From assembly GCA_025175895.1 (NCBI GenBank), contig CM046004.1, positions 6,262,001-6,326,000 on the forward strand: a stretch of DNA of 64,000 nt, read 5' to 3'. The DNA is from Wurfbainia villosa. Its lineage: Eukaryota; Streptophyta; Magnoliopsida; Zingiberales; Zingiberaceae. Positions 58,501-64,000 of this stretch are shown here, in pieces (position 1 is the stretch's first letter; each line of letters starts with the position of its first letter). A program made the position numbers and the translations under genes. Under the pieces are notes generated by a model, which worked only from the letters and a program-made list of their open reading frames with translations, was not told where the DNA came from and did not search any database.

Positions 58501-61500
58501 TATTACTTTATCTTCTGACGAGTGATTCAGTAGATCTCAGAATATCACTTCTTTTCTCTTCTAACATCGTCTCCTCCCTTGGAGTAAATTTCTACCTTTT
58601 CTAATTCTTTCTTTCTACATTTCCTCCTCTTTTTTTTAAGAGTAGATGTGGTGTTGAAACTTTGAATATATAGCTTAATACAAAATGAGTTATTTCTCTA
58701 ACTGCTGTTATGTTATGCTCCTACGTTTTATTGTTGTTGTTGATCGAAGTTGCACCTTACTCTCAGGTTTCAACTACCTTGTTTAAAAGCAGAAATGTAT
58801 GTATATAAATTTACTGTCATGACCTGGGGTATGCTTGATGCTTCCACATCGAAGGAGATACTCCTTCCTAGTGACAATTTGTTAGAAAGCAATATCCATA
58901 ACCATGATAACAATATATATTGTAAAATAGATAGATACGTATGACTATAATGCAAGTCTGTGTTTTATTCATCTATCAAGGTAACAAGATAAGTTTTTAA
59001 AGTGTAAGCAATTACATATCATATAAAGGAGGAAAACAACTGTAAAGAAAGTATTGTTTTTGTAAAATAAAGTACACTAAGCTGCGAGTAAGTAAAATAC
59101 TAAAAGGAATGCAAATGAGCAAAATTGTTATTTGATAAAATCAACTTTATCTCTGACTGAAATAGATCTTAAATAGCTGGCCCAGCCTATAAAATTGGAG
59201 GCTATAAAAAGATAGAAAAAGCATAAAGTTGCTAGGTCTGTAATCAGAAGAAGAGATGCGTATGGATTTATACTCTAATTCAAAGATCAATAAATTCACA
59301 ATTTAGCATACAATTTCAAGTGAGCACATAGCTTTCAATCTTTATATCACTAGTTAATGATCACATTTATATTCACATTTATTCATCTTCACATTGTGTA
59401 CAATAAATAAGCGTATTAAGAAAGTGAATCACTGAATCCATGTATGAGTACTACCATATGATACGAGGTCTGATGTCTTTACCGGTGATAAATATCAATA
59501 TCTATATAATAATAACCACGTGCAACACATGCAATATAGGATGGACTTGCGCGGATAGAAACTCTAGGGTTGAAGGTCACACTTTTTAGCATTTGTTTCA
59601 TTTTTATATGAACCACTTAATCACTTTAGGGATTTCATATTGAAGTGTTATTTCACTTTTAAGGATACACAATTGAAGCATTTTCACATTTTGTAGCTTT
59701 ATTATGGGTAAGAGGCTAACCTAAGTCACCATTTGTTAATTGTACTCTTGAATTATCAATGATTTATTTGATAAGTTCCAAGTTCAAATAGTTCCACAAT
59801 AATGCATGTTTCGTTTGATATTGAGCCAAACTTTAGTTAGAGGTAAAGCAGTATGCAATGATAAACATCATCGGGAAAATTAAAATGAACATAAGACATT
59901 ACCTCAAATATGATCCCACATGGTATTCCATTTTAAAGCATCAATACAAATGAAGAAAAGAGAAATTTAACCTTTTATAGAATGCCAAATTTTGTATATT
60001 ATCAGTTAACTTCAAGTACCAACCATTTCATCATCCACATACCATTTTTAACCCATTTGAAAAGCATGGACAAGTGGAATTATAATCACAATTTAAATGA
60101 TTCAACTTTCCGTTTCATACATGATGGAAAGTTTAACAGGAAATCAAAGACAGGAGTTACCCACCTCAAATATACATTGAGGAAATAAACCAAAAGAGAT
60201 CAATGTGCTCTTGTTAGTTGAATCTCTAAAAAAATCAACTGTAAACACAATTTAGAAAGAGCTCAAGATGCTACTAAAGACATTACCAACCCTTAATCTA
60301 GAGGTCTACTAATATTGAAGGCCATTAGATCCAATCTTAATCTGTCTACCACAACATAAATTAAATAAAAATACACTCTACACCAATAAACAATCCCTAA
60401 ACTCCTTAAATTAACTAAATTAAATGTCAACATGTATCAAAAAGAACAATTAGAATTTAAAGATCCAATATACAAAAACATTAAGCAAAGGATCTATTCC
60501 CACGAAATTTTACCAATTTTATCAATCCAATTAATACAAAGACAACAATTAAAAGCAGGATACAACTCTTACCCCCTAGCTAGATTCCAAAGTAAGCATT
60601 CTAGATTTCTAAGCTCAAATAATTCAAATCTGAGAAACAAGGATCACTGCCGAAATTTAAGCATGATTTTTAATTTTCATGCCAAAAGAAAGAAGGATTT
60701 GGGAAGGGTTTTTACCAACTTGCGTGTTGGACTATAACAAGGACTGGCTTCACACAAGAACAATTAGTAGTTTGACTAATGGAAATGAGAATCAAGGAGA
60801 TGTCAAGATCCATCGAAAATGCAACTAAGAAGCCTAAGGACTACTCACCCAAGCTGATGGAAATTGGTTGCTCACCGATCATGAGATAGGCATGAAGAGA
60901 GGAAAAAAGGAGAGGATCTGCCCACTACCTGAGCATTGGATACTGCTAAAGCTGCATTTGGTTGCCGACTGCTGCTTGAGAAAGAGAGACATGGCAGAGA
61001 TCAAGAGAAAGAGAGAAAAGAGAACAGGAGAGAGAGATAGAGCTTGTGCTGCCAGAGGAAGGATCAACAACTTTCGCTTGTTGGATGAATGGTCGTCTAG
61101 CAGATCGGTCATGATCCAACTACACTAAGGAGGAGATTGGCGTGAAGTGAAGAGGAGGAAATGGAGAGGAGAAGTTCAGCTACAAAAGGATATGAGGTTT
61201 CAAATAACCTAGACAACACAAAACTCTACTAAACCTAACAAATATATGATTGAACCAGCCCAACTCACACATAGACCTAGTTTAGCATTTAATGATAAGT
61301 TCAAATTCAGCCTCCTTTGAACCCACTCAACCCTCATCATAACCCCTATTTGATTGAGCCGACCAAACTTCAATTAGATGTTAAATGGACCCCAAAAAAC
61401 AAAATGATAGTTGTGTCAACTTTAATAACTGTTAAAATACAAAATTAAATTACAATTAAAAGACTAAGCAAGGTAAAAAAAAAACAATATATATCATTCT

Positions 61501-63887
61501 TGAAGGGGAGCCTTGGCGCAATGGTAAAGTTGTTGCCTTGTGACCTAGAGGTCACGAGTTTGAATCCTGAAAACAATCTCTTGTAAAGCAGGGTAAGACT
61601 GCATACAATGAACCCTTTCCAGAGACTCCGCAAGGCGGAAACTTCGTGTACCGGACTGTCTTTTTTTAATATATATCATTCTTCTCACTAAAAAATTTAG
61701 TCACCCAAGGGAAATCATCTATCCTATTTGGCACTTTTTTGTCTAGTTGGTTAAGTTTACATTCAAAAAACTGTTTCTCTATCGCTAGTGAGTTTACCAT
61801 TGTGTTTGCTAAGTGTTGGAATGTTCTGAAGAATATTAGCCACCATTCCAACAGAAATTATATGTTTCTACAATTCACTTTTTCTCGATTGAAATTTGGA
61901 AACTTCATATATTTCATGGTTGGAATTTTCTTAGAGTTTTTGCATTTTCCTTCATGGTGAACAAATTGCTTTGTACTACATTTGTTAAAACTTTCTTGTG
62001 ATATACTGTTTGTCTGTATGCTACTGCCGCTAATTTAATGTTGTTCATTGACGGATAGTGTTATCCATTCTTATTATTCAGATGAATTATTCCTCTGCAG
62101 TATACACAAGCAATGGACTCCTTTTGCCTCAAGCTTTCAAGGAAATATCTTTACAATTAGTTCAGGATGGTTTTGATCGAAAGCTAGTATCCATCTTCAA
62201 AGATCTCTTTTTGTCTGCTCTTTGTGACTCAACTGTATGTTAGCCTCAACTTTCTTGATTTCTTTTTCTTAGTTGCAAGTTGATCTTTATTATTAGTTAT
62301 GTGAATCTGTGTTTCAGCCAGAGTAATTGAGGCAAGTCTTAATTTTGCTTTCTCAGTCTCAATTTTCCTTGTTATTATTTAAAAATTGTCTTAAATCTTT
62401 TATTTCCACCTTAGCTAGGGAACAAATGAGGTCATATCTAAAAAATTACACTGTTTTATTTTTTTGGGCTTATTTTACTTGGAATTGCTGTCCTTCTACA
62501 TGCTTTAACCATATTTTAGGAAGAAGAAGAGCCGTTATCTGTTCAGATTTATTTTCCTTTTTGTTTATCCATGTAGTCAAATTTTTGGCCATTGGACCAC
62601 AGAACAATATCTCACCAGAAAGGGGGATAATTTTTCTATCCACACGCTAATAAGAATAATAGCCGCCACATTTTTTAATCATTTGTTTAACTTTTGGGCA
62701 TCATTCAATGGTTTACTGCACCTGTGTTGTCTGTGCCTTGATGGAATGACACAGCTCACTCCTGTTATTTGCTTTGCAGGAAGTTGACTGCAAGATTCTC
62801 TGGGTAGATGAGAGTTTGATCGAAGGAAATTTACTAATGGACATTTTGTTTCTTGCATACTATGATAATTTTTCCAGTTGTAACATTGAGCAATGGAAAA
62901 CTATCTGTTCAATTTTCAAGGTTTACTATATTTCCCCCATCTGGAATTCAATATTTAATTTGTTTTAGTAGATTAATAATCAAATTTTCAACAACTATTG
63001 TAGGATGTGTTATGTGGGCCACTAAATATCGGGAAAATTGCAGTCTCAGCTGAAGCTAATGAATCATTTGATCTTCTGAAAGCTAAAATACTGCTGATTG
63101 TTATAGAAACCTTGAACCTAGAAAGTGTACTTTGCATGGTTCATGATGAAATTTCATTGAGGTTTTTTTTCTGCGCTCAAGTATTTCCTTTTCATCTAAT
63201 GTAACTTTTTTTCCCCATTGAACTATATTTAAAGATTCTACCACTTGCATCAGAGAGGGTGGTTCTATATTTTCATTAACTGAAATTAAAGAGCTGGATA
63301 CCCAATTGTCAAGCTTTGCTGATTCATGTGCAGTTGAAGCAGGGCCTCTGCTTCTTGCATGGGCAGTTTTTCAATGTCTAGTATTATCTCTCCCTGAGAG
63401 AAACAACAGTACTACTCTCTTGGTAAGTTCATCAAATTACTTGAGATGTTTCTTGTAGTCCCATTTAATGTTTGAATTTGTTTTCCATTTTAGGAGATTG
63501 ATCATATCAGTTTCGTTCGCCAAGCATTTGAGGTGGGCACATTTGACTATTTACTAGGGATTCTTCGCATATTCAAGGATTCTGACGTAAGTTTTAATAC
63601 CCCGCATGACCTAGACATATCTAATTATCAATTCTGTCTTGCCCTTTTTTGCTTTATGTGGTTATTATTTTCTATCAGCTGAATTTTGAATTCTGGATAC
63701 ACATTCCATCTTATTGATTTACATTTGTTTGCAATTCAGAAAAAGTAATATCTTCATTGCATTTTATGACTTTTGATATCATAAGTAATCTATGTAGTTC
63801 TCTTTGCAGGGGCCTACTTCTGGTTTCTTATGTGTTGTGAGAACCTTGATGTCTGCTTTTGTTGCCTCTTATGAGCTATCCCATGAG
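52553..63887 (+). CDS. NUP188: NUP188-like nucleoporin, exons 1-10 (gene continues right)
   Basis: Exons: 52553-52672, 52755-52928, 54869-54964, 57358-57427, 62101-62234, 62780-62920, 63004-63161, 63254-63422, 63494-63586, 63810-63887. They total 1233 nt and give 411 codons in frame, with GT-AG introns throughout. The start MASVAAYPKPVDQSLWWDSF and later blocks (CLNEVQSYILVHRSPR, FQYFLERQCLLQCVRRIFFN, LLMDILFLAYYDNFSSCN, ESVLCMVHDEISLR, AVEAGPLLLAWAVFQCLVLS) match plant NUP188, a scaffold of the nuclear-pore inner ring. The full protein is near 1900-2000 residues, so about a fifth is here. Exon 4 was started at 57358, not 57340, because this matches the homologue without an insertion; exon 5 was started at 62101, because only that keeps frame. 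The gene appears intact. Confidence 0.9.
52929..54868 (+). other. NUP188 intron 2
   Basis: A 1940-bp AT-rich intron (donor GTATTT, acceptor TTTTTTAG). It contains a short internal duplication near 54130-54275 (ATTCAT-rich text with GTAGTTGTTTTTTTGGATA, and CATAGTTGTTTTTTTGGATA). No gene is seen. Confidence 0.6.
54965..57357 (+). other. NUP188 intron 3
   Basis: A 2393-bp AT-rich intron from GTAAGT to TTGAAG. No repeat family or open frame could be assigned. A competing acceptor lies 18 bp upstream, at 57338-57339. Confidence 0.55.
58815..61441 (-). mobile_element. Probable solo chromovirus LTR in NUP188 intron 4
   Basis: On the minus strand the segment would start TGTATTTTAACAGTTATT (61441) and end CCCCAGGTCATGACA (58815), which fits the CATGACA or CGTGACA ends of chromovirus LTRs such as that at 33171. 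The purine-rich stretch at 60880-61060 lies in the expected first half. Flanking pentamers (TTTAC, AAATT) do not match, so the boundaries and the call are uncertain. Confidence 0.4.
61502..61667 (+). mobile_element. Au SINE
   Basis: The head GGGGAGCCTTGGCGCAATGG (A box) and GAGGTCACGAGTTTGAATCC (B box) are followed by CTCTTGTAAAGCAGGGTAAG, ACTGCATACAATGAACCC, GCAAGGCGGAAACTTCGTGT, ACCGGACTGTC and a T-run, which is the Au SINE of flowering plants. A perfect 16-bp duplication, AATATATATCATTCTT, is at 61486-61501 and 61668-61683. It lies in sense orientation in NUP188 intron 4. Confidence 0.95.
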
Positions 63888-64000
63888 GTATCTTGCTGCT
63901 TTATATTAAAAATAAGGAGCTTTACTCAATGCATCGTAGGAAAGTCTTTTTCATTCCAAATTAGAAATGAATATATTTTTGAGTAAGTTACAGTTTCATA

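Larger units (their letters stand above)
57428..62100 (+). other. NUP188 intron 4, enlarged by retroelements
   Basis: This 4673-bp intron is the longest of the visible part. It holds a probable chromovirus LTR on the minus strand (58815-61441) and an Au SINE (61502-61667), which together account for about 60 % of its length. The acceptor is TCTGCAG before 62101. Confidence 0.6.

Noticed and set aside
62080..62100. Alternative exon 5 start after TTATTCAG at 62081
   Set aside because: It would break the reading frame after the one-base overhang of exon 4. The acceptor before 62101 restores frame and the conserved NALY junction.

Overview
This window looks like nuclear DNA of a flowering plant. 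It has spliced genes with GT-AG introns of 0.1 to 4.7 kb, large Ty3/gypsy and Ty1/copia retrotransposons, an RTE-type LINE, an Au SINE, TRIM and MITE elements, and three gene fragments with clear plant homologues. A monocot with a TE-rich genome is plausible but not shown; the species cannot be read from the sequence.

Three host genes can be read. (1) The 5' end of a maspardin-like alpha/beta-hydrolase gene lies on the minus strand, with exon 1 at 6034-6108 and exon 2 at 5427-5552. Its later exons are not visible. (2) A complete four-ACT-domain ACR protein gene lies on the minus strand at 39169-40736 (4 exons, 439 residues). (3) The first ten exons of a NUP188-like nucleoporin gene lie on the plus strand from 52553 to 63887 (411 residues), and the gene runs off the right edge. 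These genes have unrelated jobs and are not a functional cluster.

Layout from left to right: a gypsy pol fragment and LTR remnant (about 100-790); a decayed RTE LINE (about 1040-4232) flanked by a roughly 185-bp direct repeat; the maspardin 5' end; AT-rich DNA with a 0.28-kb tandem duplication and a GC-cored MITE-like element; a complete 762-bp TRIM with a 5-bp target-site duplication (9246-10007); LTR and repeat fragments; a chromovirus integrase remnant followed by two 2.7-kb LTRs in opposite orientation forming a 5.5-kb inverted repeat (12516-18043); and a nested retrotransposon block up to 37157. In that block a Tat-lineage gypsy element on the minus strand carries an internally deleted copia-type element (TSD CTAAT), which itself carries a gag-only element with two LTRs (TSD CAACA). 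A hAT-like MITE (8-bp TSD) and a solo chromovirus LTR also sit in the Tat element.

The ACR gene follows, then AT-rich DNA with Tourist-like elements whose cores are GC-rich CGATCG-motif repeats, SINE-like pieces and low-complexity GATTCG repeats, then the NUP188 gene. NUP188 intron 4 holds an Au SINE with a perfect 16-bp target-site duplication and a probable chromovirus LTR.

The most unusual observations are the inverted LTR palindrome, the gag-only element whose two LTRs differ by a recurring swap of one palindromic motif for another, and the family of TIR elements with CGATCG-rich cores. All calls come from reading the sequence; no alignments or database searches were run.
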